Assembly: GCA_021734505.1 (NCBI GenBank)
Contig: JAIPIT010000005.1
Location: 1-52,256 of the forward strand
Source of the DNA: Fidelibacterota bacterium
GTDB taxonomy: Bacteria; Fidelibacterota; Fidelibacteria; Fidelibacterales; Fidelibacteraceae
Direction of reading: 5' to 3'
DNA length: 52,256 nucleotides
In this document: piece after piece, positions 26,828 to 36,834 of the stretch
Numbering within the stretch: the first letter of the stretch is position 1
Layout: each line of letters starts with the position of its first letter
Made by a program: the position numbers and the translations under genes
Notes under the pieces: model-generated
Seen by the model: only the letters and a program-made list of their open reading frames with translations
What the model was told of the DNA's origin: nothing
Database searches by the model: none

Positions 26828-27438
26828 TAGAAATATTTTCCATAATTCATGACGATTGCGGCACCATTCCAACTTGTTTTCAGAAAATCTTCATCCACGG
26901 ATCGATTGAAATGATTGATCTCATACCCCAAAGCAACAGTTAAAGATGATCTTTTTTCCATCATAAAATCAAGACCAAAATGAAAGTGAGAATAAAAACC
27001 GAGATAGAATCCGGCATCCTGATATCGGGAGAAATTTGCCCAGGGATCGTTGTCCGTATCAATAGCCAGAACCGGACCGGCCTGGAGTGATACAAAAGGT
27101 GCAAATGTGTTGGCTAACTGCCGTGTAAAAAAGTGTTTTTTTACAAAAAGTCCCGCTTTGACGAAATCAAGATGAATGGTATTCAGTTTCATGGTATAAC
27201 CGGTATAGGGATCGGTCCATGTGTATTCTTTTCCGCTGGAAACAAAGGTCCAGTTCGCTTGAATGCCCACATGCAAATTGTCAAGAAGTCGCCATTGCAT
27301 CATGCCGCCCAGACTGGAACCGTAATCGGTCATTCGAAGATCTATGCTGTTGATCTTTTTAACTTGCCCCATTGAAGTATATGAGGCTGCAGATAAAAGC
27401 TGGAAAGCTATAAATAATATGATCAGGGCACGTTTCAT
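26827..27438 (-). CDS. Outer membrane beta-barrel-type protein
   Basis: The 203-residue protein has a signal peptide (MKRALIILFIAFQLLSAASY, cleavage near SMGQ) and alternating amphipathic strands with aromatic ends (HVGIQANWTFVSS, HFHFGLDFMM, LTVALGYEINHF), ending in VMNYGKYF, a C-terminal Phe as usual for outer membrane barrels. It is probably an eight-strand porin-like or adhesin-like barrel. It sits inside an operon with coaX and rsmE, overlapping coaX by 4 bases; no functional tie is evident. Confidence 0.7.
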   Translation of the reverse strand: MKRALIILFIAFQLLSAASYTSMGQVKKINSIDLRMTDYGSSLGGMMQWRLLDNLHVGIQANWTFVSSGKEYTWTDPYTGYTMKLNTIHLDFVKAGLFVKKHFFTRQLANTFAPFVSLQAGPVLAIDTDNDPWANFSRYQDAGFYLGFYSHFHFGLDFMMEKRSSLTVALGYEINHFNRSVDEDFLKTSWNGAAIVMNYGKYF

Positions 27439-28223
27439 GATCTGTCTCCCAATACTTGTTCATAAATATAAGTCATCCCCAGTAAGGTCAGTGACTTATC
27501 CACTTCCTGAATATAACCGGAATGCGGGGCGATCACTTCGGATAGTCCGCCCGTAGCGATAACTGTGACATCTTTTTCACCCCATTCAATAATAATTCGT
27601 TTTATCATCCCGTCTATCTGATCAATAGTTCCCCACATCAGACCCGATTGCAAGCTGTCGCGTGTTTTGGTCCCTATGATCTTCTTCGGGAAATCAAAGC
27701 TGACTTTCGGCAGTTTTGCGGCTCGTTGGAACAGATCCCTGCCCGCAGTTTCCAATCCCGGCATGATCACGCCACCAAGGTATTCCCGCTTTTTGGATAC
27801 CACATCAAATGTTGTGGCGGTTCCCATATCAACAACGATCAGAGGTCCGGAATGTTTCTCCAATGCACCGACAGCATTGCATATACGATCTGCGCCAACT
27901 TCGGAAGGATCATCATAATTTATTTTCAGATCAATAGGGAGGGTGTGGTCTACAATAAGGGTTTCATGCTTTGTCAAACTCTTGCATACTTCTTGAAAAG
28001 GACCTGTTAAGCGGGGGACTACAGAGGAAATTATGGCTCCATTAATATCAACGGGTTTAATTTTTAATTCAGATAACATATTTTCTATAGAAGAAGTATA
28101 ATCAGGAACGGATAATAGGGGTGTGCTGGGAATACGAATGGAAACCAAAGGCTGTTCGCCTTTCATAAGAGCGATGACCACGTGAGTATTGCCAATATCG
28201 ATGCAAAGAAGTTTGCGCATCAT
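27435..28223 (-). CDS. coaX: Type III pantothenate kinase
   Basis: CoaX phosphorylates pantothenate, the first step of coenzyme A synthesis. The 262 residues carry the ASKHA-fold motifs: CIDIGNTHVVIAL at the N-terminus, GADRICNAVGA, VVDMGTATTFDVV and GGVIMPGLE. BirA is not fused or adjacent. The gene is one base away from gatB and overlaps the outer membrane protein gene, so it is in the middle of the gatB operon. Confidence 0.94.
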   Translation of the reverse strand: MMRKLLCIDIGNTHVVIALMKGEQPLVSIRIPSTPLLSVPDYTSSIENMLSELKIKPVDINGAIISSVVPRLTGPFQEVCKSLTKHETLIVDHTLPIDLKINYDDPSEVGADRICNAVGALEKHSGPLIVVDMGTATTFDVVSKKREYLGGVIMPGLETAGRDLFQRAAKLPKVSFDFPKKIIGTKTRDSLQSGLMWGTIDQIDGMIKRIIIEWGEKDVTVIATGGLSEVIAPHSGYIQEVDKSLTLLGMTYIYEQVLGDRS

Positions 28224-28224
28224 C

Positions 28225-29646
28225 TTACCCCAGTCTTTTTATAATAATATCTCTCGCAACAGCTTGATCGGCCTGTCCTTTTGATATCTTCATGACCTGT
28301 CCGATAAAGAAGGTCAAAAGCTTGGTTTCACCCTCTTGATAGCGTTTCACAATGACATCATTATCTGAGATGATCTTGTTTATCATACTTTCCAATTCTA
28401 AACTGTCGGATATCTGTTTCAAACCTTTTTCTTCGATTATGCTTTCAGCTGATCTGCCACTTTTCGTCATATCGTCAATGACAGCTTTCGCTGTTTGTGC
28501 AGTGATCTCTTTTTTGTCTAAGAAAACTAAAAGTTCGGCAAGTGCTTCCGGGGAAACGGGTGATTCGCTTATATTTTTCCCTGTATCGACCAGGATACGC
28601 AGGACTTCGTTTCGCACCCAATTCAAGACCAATTTCGGATTATTGAAATATTTAAGTGTTGCCTCAAAATAATCTGCAATTTCTTTTTCTGAAGTTAAAA
28701 CGCTTGCATCTTCCGAAGTAAAAGAAAAGCTATCAATAAAACGTTGTTTGCGTTCAGCCGGAAGTTCCGGAAGTAGCTTGCGCATCTTTTCTATCCACGC
28801 TTCATCAACAAATACGGGAGATAGATCCGGTTCGGGGAAATAGCGATAATCATGAGAGTCTTCTTTTGAGCGCATGGATTTTGTTTTTCCGTTTTGTTCA
28901 TCCCAAAGCAGGGTCTGCTGTATGATTTTACCGCCTGACTCAAGAACTTCCTTTTGACGATTGGCCTCATAGATCAATGCACGCTCTACATTGCGGAAAG
29001 AATTCATGTTCTTCAATTCCGTGCGCGTGCCCAATTCCTTCTGACCTTTTGGTTTGAGTGAAATATTGGCATCACAGCGCATGGAGCCCTCTTCCATATT
29101 ACAGTCAGAGACTTCCGTATATCGAACGATCTGTTTCAAGGTCGTCAAATAAGCATAGGCTTCTTGAGGAGAAGACATATCAGGCTCGCTGACGATCTCC
29201 AGTAGGGGAGTCCCGCAGCGGTTAAGATCCACAAGTGTTCCGGATTCACTGTGCATGGATTTTCCCGCATCTTCTTCCATATGAATACGGGTCAGTCCGA
29301 TACGTTTTTCTTTACCGGCCACTTCGATATCGACATATCCTTTATAGCAGATCGGATCATCGAATTGTGATATCTGATAGCCTTTGGGTAAATCGGGGTA
29401 GAAATAGTTTTTTCTTGCGAAAGTGCTGTTTGGACGAATGGTGCAATGGGTTGCCAATCCCAGCTTAATGGCAGAATTAACAAGTTCTTTATTTAAGACG
29501 GGCAAAGATCCCGGATAAGCCAAACAAACGGGACATACATGAGTATTGGGGGAATCTCCGTAATTAACTTTACAAGAACAAAAGGCTTTTGTATTTGTGT
29601 TTAACTGTGCGTGTACTTCCAAACCAATTACGATATCCCAATCCAT
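28225..29646 (-). CDS. gatB: Aspartyl/glutamyl-tRNA amidotransferase subunit B
   Basis: GatB binds misacylated Glu-tRNA-Gln or Asp-tRNA-Asn and activates the acyl group for amidation. The 473 residues start with IGLEVHAQLNT, contain CPVCLAYPGSLPVLN (zinc and cradle region), RKNYFYPDLPKGYQISQ and EPDLSP, and end with the helical and YqeY-like tail domains. gatA and gatC are not nearby. A tRNA-Gln gene (36835) is in this window and gltX is of discriminating or non-discriminating type unknown. It is the first gene of a minus-strand operon. Confidence 0.96.
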   Translation of the reverse strand: MDWDIVIGLEVHAQLNTNTKAFCSCKVNYGDSPNTHVCPVCLAYPGSLPVLNKELVNSAIKLGLATHCTIRPNSTFARKNYFYPDLPKGYQISQFDDPICYKGYVDIEVAGKEKRIGLTRIHMEEDAGKSMHSESGTLVDLNRCGTPLLEIVSEPDMSSPQEAYAYLTTLKQIVRYTEVSDCNMEEGSMRCDANISLKPKGQKELGTRTELKNMNSFRNVERALIYEANRQKEVLESGGKIIQQTLLWDEQNGKTKSMRSKEDSHDYRYFPEPDLSPVFVDEAWIEKMRKLLPELPAERKQRFIDSFSFTSEDASVLTSEKEIADYFEATLKYFNNPKLVLNWVRNEVLRILVDTGKNISESPVSPEALAELLVFLDKKEITAQTAKAVIDDMTKSGRSAESIIEEKGLKQISDSLELESMINKIISDNDVIVKRYQEGETKLLTFFIGQVMKISKGQADQAVARDIIIKRLG

Positions 29647-29946
29647 GCGGTCTCCTGAATTTTAGATTCAAATTTAAAGAGATAAAGTTTAAATACCAAA
29701 CAGAGAATCGAAAGACGTAAAACCTAGGACGTGAGATATGAGATAAATTCGTTGAAGAGAGATGAGTCAAGAACCGTAAAATCCTGCACTTGAAAACCAT
29801 ATGGCAAAAATGTAGGGAACAGACACCTGTCGGGCGTAGCCCCGACATTTCGGGGCGTAGACTGATGCCTGTCCCGATTTTCATAGATAATAATTAGCTA
29901 ACGAAATTAGAATGGAAAAAAACATAAAAATTTACTATATTTAGTA
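29647..29946. other. Divergent intergenic region with repeat hairpins
   Basis: The 300 bases between gatB and the divergent lipoprotein gene hold no credible gene. The part near gatB is AT-rich and must contain its promoter. At 29811-29876 there is a hairpin group starting TGTAGGGAACAGACA, with inner GCCCCGA/TCGGGGC (29839-29856), followed by TGCCTGTCCC. Confidence 0.6.
29811..29876. repeat. TGTAGGG-type intergenic hairpin
   Basis: The outer arm GGGAACAGAC faces TGCCTGTCCC and the inner stem is GCCCCGA/TCGGGGC. It resembles the palindromes at 32500 and 21569. Confidence 0.55.
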
Positions 29947-30294
29947 ATGAAGAAAAAATACACAAAAATACTCTTATTGATCCTGAGCATTCTATTGCTG
30001 TTTTCCGCCTGTACCGAACCGGAAGAGATCGAGAATCCTCTTATTGGAACATGGAAGTATATGAATTATCAGACGGGCGACTGGGAAAAGATCACTTTTA
30101 GAGAAGATTTGACCTATCGCCTGGAAAATTACAACGGAACAAGCTATGAAAGTGTAGTGATCACAGGTAATTATCACTTCGACGAAGAAAAGTATGTTTT
30201 TGAACGCAGGGGATTAGATGATATTGGATTTTTCTACGAGATTTCCGGTAACAATCTTATTGTTACTTATGGCAAAACATATGTTCGTCAGTAA
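29947..30294 (+). CDS. Lipocalin-like small lipoprotein
   Basis: This 115-residue protein has a lipoprotein signal (ILLLFSACTEPEE, lipobox Cys about 22). It continues with NPLIGTWKYM, then alternating short strands (KITFREDLTYRLEN, VVITGNYHF) as in lipocalin-like or DUF5640-type domains of FCB bacteria, where a GTW motif opens the barrel. Ligand unknown. It is divergent from gatB and upstream of ruvB with 90 bases between. Confidence 0.7.
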   Translation: MKKKYTKILLLILSILLLFSACTEPEEIENPLIGTWKYMNYQTGDWEKITFREDLTYRLENYNGTSYESVVITGNYHFDEEKYVFERRGLDDIGFFYEISGNNLIVTYGKTYVRQ

Positions 30295-30384
30295 TAAGAA
30301 ATTCTATTAATTCTTCACTTTAAAAAGAGATAGTGAAACTTTGAAAATAATTGTAAATTACAAGCTGAACATGATATTTATTAT

Positions 30385-31419
30385 ATGAGATCTGAAATTA
30401 TCAACCCGGAACTTGGGTCCTTAGATGAAGAGCTTGAATTTACGCTCCGTCCACGTTCGTTCGACGAGTTTATCGGACAAAAGAAACTGCTTGAAAAATT
30501 GAAGATATATATTGAAGCGGCACGAAAGCGAAATGAGCCGCTTGATCATGTACTCTTGTTTGGCCCTCCGGGATTGGGAAAGACAACCCTGGCACATATT
30601 ATTGCCATTGAATTGAATACCGGAATTAAGACATCTTCAGGTCCCGTTCTTGAGCGAGCAGGTGATCTTGCCGGAGTTCTGACCAATCTGGAAAAAGGAG
30701 ATGTACTGTTCATTGACGAAGTGCATCGCATGAACCGGGTAGTTGAAGAGTATTTGTATTCCGCCATGGAAGATTTTCGTATTGACATTATGATCGATAA
30801 AGGGCCAAGTGCCCGAAGCATACAGTTGAATCTTGAGGGCTTCACTTTAGTCGGAGCCACCACAAGAGCCGGATTATTGACATCACCGATTCGTGACCGT
30901 TTTGGCATAATTGTGCGTATGGATTACTACACGCATAAAGAATTGCTGCAGATCGTTATGCGTTCAGCTAAACTTCTAAATGTAGAGATCACGAAGGAAG
31001 GCGCCATTGAGTTAGGCAAACGCTCGCGCGGCACTCCCCGTATAGCGAATCGCATTTTAAAACGCTGTCGTGATTATGCTGAAGTAAAAGGAAATGGGGT
31101 GATCACAAAAGAAATTGCTGATTTGGCACTGCAAATGCTGGAAATTGATGAAATCGGTCTTGATAGTATGGATAAAAGAATACTATTGACATTGGTGAAT
31201 CATTTTGAAGGCGGCCCTGTAGGTTTGCAGAATCTTGCAGTGGCTATCGGGGAAGAAGCAGATACCATTGAAGAAGTATATGAGCCATTTTTAATACAAG
31301 AGGGGTTTTTGCAACGTACTGCACGGGGACGTGTTGCACTTGACAGGACCTATAAACATCTGAATCTTAAAAGACGTAAACCCAATTCTCAGGGGAGTTT
31401 GTTCTATGACGAAATTTGA
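30385..31419 (+). CDS. ruvB: Holliday junction branch migration helicase RuvB
   Basis: RuvB is the AAA+ motor that drives RuvA-bound Holliday junctions. The 344 residues include [12 protein letters not shown], Walker [13 protein letters not shown], Walker B FIDEVHR, sensor 1 GATTRAG, the Arg finger region SPIRDRFG, and the C-terminal winged helix ending in LNLKRRK. No clear Shine-Dalgarno is seen before the ATG. It overlaps queA by 14 bases; ruvA and ruvC are elsewhere. Confidence 0.97.
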   Translation: MRSEIINPELGSLDEELEFTLRPRSFDEFIGQKKLLEKLKIYIEAARKRNEPLDHVLLFGPPGLGKTTLAHIIAIELNTGIKTSSGPVLERAGDLAGVLTNLEKGDVLFIDEVHRMNRVVEEYLYSAMEDFRIDIMIDKGPSARSIQLNLEGFTLVGATTRAGLLTSPIRDRFGIIVRMDYYTHKELLQIVMRSAKLLNVEITKEGAIELGKRSRGTPRIANRILKRCRDYAEVKGNGVITKEIADLALQMLEIDEIGLDSMDKRILLTLVNHFEGGPVGLQNLAVAIGEEADTIEEVYEPFLIQEGFLQRTARGRVALDRTYKHLNLKRRKPNSQGSLFYDEI

Positions 31420-32476
31420 GATATTCAATACGCAGCCTAAGGCATTTAGACTATCAGATTTTGATTTTGATCTGCCGACTGAACGTATAGCCCAATATCC
31501 GAGTGATAAACGCGGTGAAGACCGTTTGATGGTTGTTGACCGTCAAAAAGGAACCTATACACATCATAAGTTTTCTGAGGTAAAGAAATTCTTACTGCCC
31601 AGCGATTGTCTGGTTTATAACAATACCAAAGTATTTCCGGCACGCCTATTTGCCTCAAAAGATAAAACCGATTCAGAGGTTGAGGTATTTTTACTGCGTT
31701 CTCTTGAAGATCAGATATGGGAAGTTTTGGTAAAACCGGCACGCAAAGTACGCATTGGCAATAAATTACGTTTTACGGATAAGATCTATGCCGATGTGAT
31801 AGACAATACTATTTCCGGCGGTCGTGTGATCCGACACAATTGCAGTAAAGCATCTTTTATGAAATATGTGATGGCAAGCGGAAAATCACCGCTGCCGCCA
31901 TATATCAAACGCGAAAGTGAAGAACTGGACAAAGAGCGTTATCAGACTGTTATGGCTAAAGAGCTGGGGGCAGTTGCAGCACCGACAGCAGGATTGCATT
32001 TTACCGATCCTATGTTGGCTCAAATTGAGAAAAAAGGCACCAAGATAACCAATATCACCTTACATATTGGTTTGGGGACTTTTCGTTCCGTACAGGTTGA
32101 GGATCTGCGTCGTCATCAAATGGATTCCGAATATTTTAAGATATCTAAAAAGACAGCCGCTTTGATCAATACCACTAAGAGCAGTGGCGGCCGCATCGTT
32201 GCAGTGGGTACTTCTACAGTTCGTGCTTTGGAATCATCACTGATATCGGGTGCGGATGTGAATCCCAAAAGCACCTGGACAGATAAATTCATTTATCCGC
32301 CATATGATTTTCAAGTCGTCGATGCCTTGATCACAAACTTTCATCAACCAAAATCTACTCTTATCATGATGGTATCCGCTTTTGCTCATCATGATCTTAT
32401 CATGGAAGCTTACGCTGAAGCCGTTAAAGAAAAATATAATTTCTACTCCTACGGTGATGCGATGCTGATAATTTAG
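31406..32476 (+). CDS. queA: S-adenosylmethionine:tRNA ribosyltransferase-isomerase
   Basis: QueA transfers the ribosyl part of SAM to preQ1 at the tRNA wobble base to give epoxyqueuosine. The 356 residues have the family blocks [38 protein letters not shown] and THIGLGTF-like [10 protein letters not shown], plus the end [11 protein letters not shown]. The ruvB-queA overlap is a very common bacterial arrangement. With queF at 21838 it shows that queuosine is made de novo. Confidence 0.96.
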   Translation: MTKFEIFNTQPKAFRLSDFDFDLPTERIAQYPSDKRGEDRLMVVDRQKGTYTHHKFSEVKKFLLPSDCLVYNNTKVFPARLFASKDKTDSEVEVFLLRSLEDQIWEVLVKPARKVRIGNKLRFTDKIYADVIDNTISGGRVIRHNCSKASFMKYVMASGKSPLPPYIKRESEELDKERYQTVMAKELGAVAAPTAGLHFTDPMLAQIEKKGTKITNITLHIGLGTFRSVQVEDLRRHQMDSEYFKISKKTAALINTTKSSGGRIVAVGTSTVRALESSLISGADVNPKSTWTDKFIYPPYDFQVVDALITNFHQPKSTLIMMVSAFAHHDLIMEAYAEAVKEKYNFYSYGDAMLII

Positions 32477-32498
32477 TAACTGGTATATAATAAATGTA

Positions 32499-32526
32499 GG
32501 GGACAGGCATGCCTGTCCCTTTTCTT
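32499..32526 (+). terminator. Terminator with a perfect palindrome after queA
   Basis: GGGACAGGCATGCCTGTCCC (32500-32519) is a perfect 20-base palindrome, followed by TTTTCTTT. It begins TGTAGGGG like the other REP-like hairpins, so a repeat copy seems to serve as terminator. Confidence 0.75.
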
Positions 32527-32560
32527 TGCAATAATCTTTTAAAAACATTATAATTACATA

Positions 32561-33739
32561 ATGAAAACTTCAAAACACAAATTGTCCGTCATCATTCCCG
32601 CCGCCGGTGCGGGAAAACGCATGGAGCGTGAGATCCCGAAGATCCTCATTCCTCTCAATGGAAAGACTATTTTAGAGCATACTATTCGTGGTTTTTTTAA
32701 TGTGAATGTTCATGAGATGATCGTTCCCGTCTCTAAAGAGATCCATGCCGAAGTTGAAGAGCTCTGCAATAAACTGGATGCACCTTTTTCTATTCGGATT
32801 GTCACCGGGGGAGCACAGCGACAGGATTCCATATGGAATGCATTGAAAGTATTGGATAAGGGTACCACGATCGTTGCCGTCCATGATGCTGCCCGACCAT
32901 TCTTTGATCCCGGGATCATTGATAAAGCTTACTCCTTACTTGAAAAATATGACGGAGTGATTGCCGCTGTTCCTGCTACCTATACAATGAAGCAAGTAAA
33001 GAACAACACTGTGGAGCATACGCTTTCCCGTGAATTGCTCTGGCAGATCAATACGCCTCAAATATTTCATAAAGAAGTGCTCGTATCAGCTTATGAAAAA
33101 GCTTATAAAGACGGTTTTTATGGAACAGATGATGCCATGCTGCTTGAACGGATGGGAAAAAGAGTTAGTGTTATTAATGATATTCCCCACAATATCAAGA
33201 TCACGACCCCGGCAGATCTTTATTCTGCTGAATGGATCATATCAAAAGATAAAGGAGTCGCCATGCAGCGAATCGGACAAGGATATGATGTGCATAGATT
33301 GGTTGAGGGTCGTAAACTGATCCTTGGGGGAGTTGATATTCCACATGAAAAAGGACTTGAAGGGCATAGCGACGCCGATGTTCTGGTTCATGCGATCATG
33401 GATGCTATTTTAGGTGCTGCCGCATTGGGAGACATTGGAAAGCATTTCCCGGATACCGATGATAGGTATAAGAATATCGATTCCATGTTCCTGCTTTACG
33501 GGATAAGAAAATTAATGGAAGTTAATGGATATAGCATTCAAAATATTGATGCAACGCTGATACTTCAAACGCCAAAAGTTGCTCCATATATTGAAGAGAT
33601 GCGCAAAAACATTGCCGGTAAATTGGGTGTGAAATTGGAGCAAGTGTCCGTAAAGGCCACTACGGAAGAAGGACTCGGTTTTACCGGTCGAGAAGAAGGC
33701 GCTGCCGCTATGGCCATTGCTATGCTGAATAGGAAATAG
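32561..33739 (+). CDS. ispDF: Bifunctional IspD/IspF enzyme (MEP pathway)
   Basis: This 392-residue fusion joins the third and fifth steps of the non-mevalonate isoprenoid pathway. Residues 1-232 are IspD ([17 protein letters not shown] for CTP, HDAARPF, TPQIF), forming CDP-ME. Residues from about 236 ([13 protein letters not shown]) are IspF, with zinc ligands in GYDVH and [10 protein letters not shown] and [16 protein letters not shown], forming the cyclodiphosphate. IspF begins with an internal Met, consistent with a simple gene fusion. ispE is 3 kb downstream. The next gene starts at the base after the stop. Confidence 0.95.
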   Translation: MKTSKHKLSVIIPAAGAGKRMEREIPKILIPLNGKTILEHTIRGFFNVNVHEMIVPVSKEIHAEVEELCNKLDAPFSIRIVTGGAQRQDSIWNALKVLDKGTTIVAVHDAARPFFDPGIIDKAYSLLEKYDGVIAAVPATYTMKQVKNNTVEHTLSRELLWQINTPQIFHKEVLVSAYEKAYKDGFYGTDDAMLLERMGKRVSVINDIPHNIKITTPADLYSAEWIISKDKGVAMQRIGQGYDVHRLVEGRKLILGGVDIPHEKGLEGHSDADVLVHAIMDAILGAAALGDIGKHFPDTDDRYKNIDSMFLLYGIRKLMEVNGYSIQNIDATLILQTPKVAPYIEEMRKNIAGKLGVKLEQVSVKATTEEGLGFTGREEGAAAMAIAMLNRK

Positions 33740-34357
33740 ATGGATCTATTCCACTCGATCTTAGAATTATTTTCACAATTAGAGCCCATTCACTATATGT
33801 TATTGGTGTTCTTGGCCTATTTTATTGAGAATATATTTCCTCCCTTACCCGGAGATACCATGTTGGTATTTTCCGCCTATGTTTTTGGTCTATATTTTAA
33901 TGTCGGTGATTTTATTTGGCTGTACGGATTCAGTGTGCTGGGCGCCATACTGGGATTTATGTTGATGGTATTTCTTGGAAAACGATTCGACAGGCAATTT
34001 TTTGTAGAAAAGAATTGGAAATTCGCATCCTCTGATTTTATGATCAAGGGTGAAAAATATATGGACCACTATGGTGCCTGGATGGTACTCGGGAATCGTA
34101 TATTTTTCGGCATGCGTCCGGTGATCGGACTGGTCAGTGGGATGTCAAAATTAAAATGGTATCATATTTTGATCCTGGTTACCGTTTCCTCACTGGTCTT
34201 TAATGCCGTATTTATGCTTTTGGGTTATGTCCTGGGACAGAATTGGGAGCTTATCGAGTCTATTTTGAAAAAATATTCCATATTCACCATCTTTGCCCTG
34301 GCAGGATTGATCGTTTTTGCTATCCTCAAAATTCGACGTCATGAACCGAAATCATAA
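33740..34357 (+). CDS. DedA (SNARE-associated/VTT) family membrane protein
   Basis: The 205-residue protein has five or so hydrophobic segments. ENIFPPLPGDTMLVFSAY is the first DedA signature, and GNRIFFGMRPVIGLVSGMSK is the conserved re-entrant block with the functional Arg pair and Pro. Family members move undecaprenyl phosphate or other lipids across the membrane, which fits its position directly behind an isoprenoid gene, but the actual substrate cannot be read from sequence. Confidence 0.88.
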   Translation: MDLFHSILELFSQLEPIHYMLLVFLAYFIENIFPPLPGDTMLVFSAYVFGLYFNVGDFIWLYGFSVLGAILGFMLMVFLGKRFDRQFFVEKNWKFASSDFMIKGEKYMDHYGAWMVLGNRIFFGMRPVIGLVSGMSKLKWYHILILVTVSSLVFNAVFMLLGYVLGQNWELIESILKKYSIFTIFALAGLIVFAILKIRRHEPKS

Positions 34358-34511
34358 TTCGCAACATCTGACTTCCAGCTCTCTGATAGCCCCTGAACCG
34401 ATAACCTCCCAAACTCCTAAATGTATCTTTCATTAATCAAAATATCGCATTGAAATTTCTGTTTGCATCCGTAAATTATCGTGAAGAAAATTGTTCATAC
34501 AAGGAGAATAC

Positions 34512-35930
34512 ATGAACGTTGTGACGCGTTTTGCACCCAGCCCTACGGGATATGTCCATGTCGGCAGTCAACGGACCGCCTTATATAACTATATTTTTGC
34601 CCGCCAGCAAAAAGGTAAATTCATTCTGCGAATAGAAGATACGGATCAAAACCGTTATGTTGAAGGTGCTGTAGAGAATTTACTTTCCTCACTCGAGCAA
34701 CTTGGAATTGAATTTGATGCGGGTCCCGGAAAAGAGGATGGAAAAGGTCCGTATTTTCAAAGCGAACGCAATGAGATTTATAGCCGGGAAGTCAAAAAAC
34801 TCATGGACGATGGAAAAGCGTATCGTTGTTTTTGCAGTGAAAAACGACTTGATACCCTACGCAAAGAACAGATGGAGGAACAAATCCCTACGGGCTACGA
34901 TGGCAAATGTCGATCCATTAAAAGGGAAGTTTCAGATGAACGGGCAAAAACGGAGAAATTTGTTATCCGGTTGAAAACCCCAAGAGAAGGGATATGCGAA
35001 TTTGAAGATATCGTTCGTGGTGAAGTAAAGATTGCATGGTTCCAGATAGATGATCAGGTTTTAGTAAAATCTGATGGTTTCCCAACCTATCATCTTGCCA
35101 ATGTAGTGGATGATCATTATATGGAAGTCACTCATGTCATTCGCGGTGAAGAATGGCTTCCTTCAGTTCCCAAACACCTTTTTCTTTATGAATGCTTTGG
35201 TTGGGATGCTCCGCAAATGGCGCATTTGCCGCTGCTATTAAATCCCGATCGTTCAAAACTCTCAAAACGCCAGGGAGATGTGGCAGTTGAGGATTATCTG
35301 AAAAAAGGTTATACGCCTGAAGCTTTAAATAACTTTCTCGCATTAATGGGCTGGAATCCGGGTGGAAAGAGCGAGATCTATACCATGGATGAATTGATCA
35401 AAGCTTTTGATATCAATAAGATCACCAAAGCCGGCGCCGTCTTTGATGTCCAAAAACTAGATTGGATGAATGGTCAGTATATCAAGAATATGGAGGTTGA
35501 AAGATATTTGAATGAAGCCCGTAAATGGCTTGGTGATCTTGAGGTCAATGAAGACAAGCTGGATACTGCACTTATGGCGGTAAAAACCTCGCTAACAACT
35601 TTTAAAGAGATCCCTTCAAAAATTGCCGTATTTACCGGGGATCCCGTTGAACCGGATCTTGAGGGTACTGAAATGCTTGAATTTGAATCGACAAAAGAAG
35701 TATTTGAAGCTTATGTCGAAAAAATCACAGCATTAGACGAATTGAAAAGTGATGATTTTAAAAATATTATGAAAGAAATTCAAACAGAAATGGGTGTAAA
35801 AGGAAAGTACCTGTGGATGCCGATTCGAGTCGGTTTAACCGGTGCAGTACATGGTCCTGAATTGGGATATATTGTAGAATATTTAGGCAAAGAAGAAAAT
35901 ATCAAGCGGATAAATCATTGGATTAATTAA
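34512..35930 (+). CDS. gltX: Glutamyl-tRNA synthetase
   Basis: GltX charges tRNA-Glu, and in organisms using GatCAB often also tRNA-Gln. The ATG at 34512 (MNVVTRFAPSPTGYVHVG) has AAGGAG upstream; an in-frame start at 34491 would place that site inside the gene. In 472 residues the HIGH equivalent is HVGS and the KMSKS equivalent is KLSKRQGD, and PTYHLANVVDDH and RGEEWLPS are typical. gatB in the same window makes a non-discriminating role plausible. Confidence 0.95.
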   Translation: MNVVTRFAPSPTGYVHVGSQRTALYNYIFARQQKGKFILRIEDTDQNRYVEGAVENLLSSLEQLGIEFDAGPGKEDGKGPYFQSERNEIYSREVKKLMDDGKAYRCFCSEKRLDTLRKEQMEEQIPTGYDGKCRSIKREVSDERAKTEKFVIRLKTPREGICEFEDIVRGEVKIAWFQIDDQVLVKSDGFPTYHLANVVDDHYMEVTHVIRGEEWLPSVPKHLFLYECFGWDAPQMAHLPLLLNPDRSKLSKRQGDVAVEDYLKKGYTPEALNNFLALMGWNPGGKSEIYTMDELIKAFDINKITKAGAVFDVQKLDWMNGQYIKNMEVERYLNEARKWLGDLEVNEDKLDTALMAVKTSLTTFKEIPSKIAVFTGDPVEPDLEGTEMLEFESTKEVFEAYVEKITALDELKSDDFKNIMKEIQTEMGVKGKYLWMPIRVGLTGAVHGPELGYIVEYLGKEENIKRINHWIN

Positions 35931-35944
35931 AATATTTAAAATGA

Positions 35945-35979
35945 TGTAAAGCGAACCGAGGCTTCGGGGTGCCTTTACA
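35945..35979 (+). repeat. TGTAAAG/CTTTACA hairpin between gltX and ispE
   Basis: A 7-base outer stem encloses an imperfect inner arm (CGAACCGAGGCTTCGGGGTG), followed by ATTTTAA. Its inner text is close to that of the hairpin at 44757-44795. It could act as a weak terminator for gltX. Confidence 0.5.
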
Positions 35980-35993
35980 ATTTTAACACAAAG

Positions 35994-36830
35994 ATGAAAA
36001 CCCTAACATCACATGCAAAACTCAATTTAAGCCTGCGCGTACTTGGCCGCAGACCGGGTGATGGATATCACTTGCTTGAAACGATCTTTCAAGAAATTGA
36101 TCTTGCAGATGAAATTCAGATCGAGGAGATTGAACAACGTGGTTTGTTTCATGAACGATTTAGCTTGACATGCAATGAACCGAACATCCCAACCGATGAC
36201 GGTAATTTGATCATGAAAGCGATTTGGGCAATGACCCCGTTCTTGCCTGCAGATATGGGTGCAAGAATACGTTTGACAAAACATATACCTGCGGGAGCAG
36301 GTCTTGGCGGTGGATCTTCCAATGCTGCAACAACCTTAAAGTGGTTAAATAAGTGGGCAAGATTGGATGAAAAAACTCTTGTAGAAATTGCGGTGAAACT
36401 TGGTGCTGATGTGCCGTTTTTCTTGAAAGGCGGAACACAATACGCAACCGGGATCGGGGATATATTAAGTCCGATCGTCATTCCAAAAGACTGGTGCGCA
36501 GTTCTGGTTTTCCCCGGTCAGCAAATATCTACACCTTGGGCCTATGAACAATTAAAAATATCCTTGACTGCGAAGCCAAAAAAAGCTATAATACCCAGCC
36601 AATTGGAAAAAGAATTTAATTGGCGGTTTTTTGAAAATGATTTTGATATAGCAATCATACCATCATATCCGGAAATCGGTGAGATAAAAGAGCATCTTTA
36701 TAAAGAAGGTGCCGTCTATGCCGGTTTGTCGGGCTCAGGCTCGACTGTGTTTGGGATTTGCGAATCGTGCGAAATTGCAAAGCGGGTAGTTTCAGCATTT
36801 AAAAATGCTGTAATAACTCATCCGATCTAA
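35994..36830 (+). CDS. ispE: 4-diphosphocytidyl-2-C-methyl-D-erythritol kinase
   Basis: IspE phosphorylates CDP-ME in the MEP pathway, the step between the two activities of the IspDF fusion. The 278 residues start SHAKLNLSLRVLGRRPGDGYH (substrate site with Lys), hold the GHMP ATP motif PAGAGLGGGSSNAA, ADVPFFLKGG with the catalytic Asp, and the end motif AGLSGSGSTVFG. The tRNA-Gln gene starts only 4 bases after its stop codon. Confidence 0.95.
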   Translation: MKTLTSHAKLNLSLRVLGRRPGDGYHLLETIFQEIDLADEIQIEEIEQRGLFHERFSLTCNEPNIPTDDGNLIMKAIWAMTPFLPADMGARIRLTKHIPAGAGLGGGSSNAATTLKWLNKWARLDEKTLVEIAVKLGADVPFFLKGGTQYATGIGDILSPIVIPKDWCAVLVFPGQQISTPWAYEQLKISLTAKPKKAIIPSQLEKEFNWRFFENDFDIAIIPSYPEIGEIKEHLYKEGAVYAGLSGSGSTVFGICESCEIAKRVVSAFKNAVITHPI

Positions 36831-36834
36831 ACCT

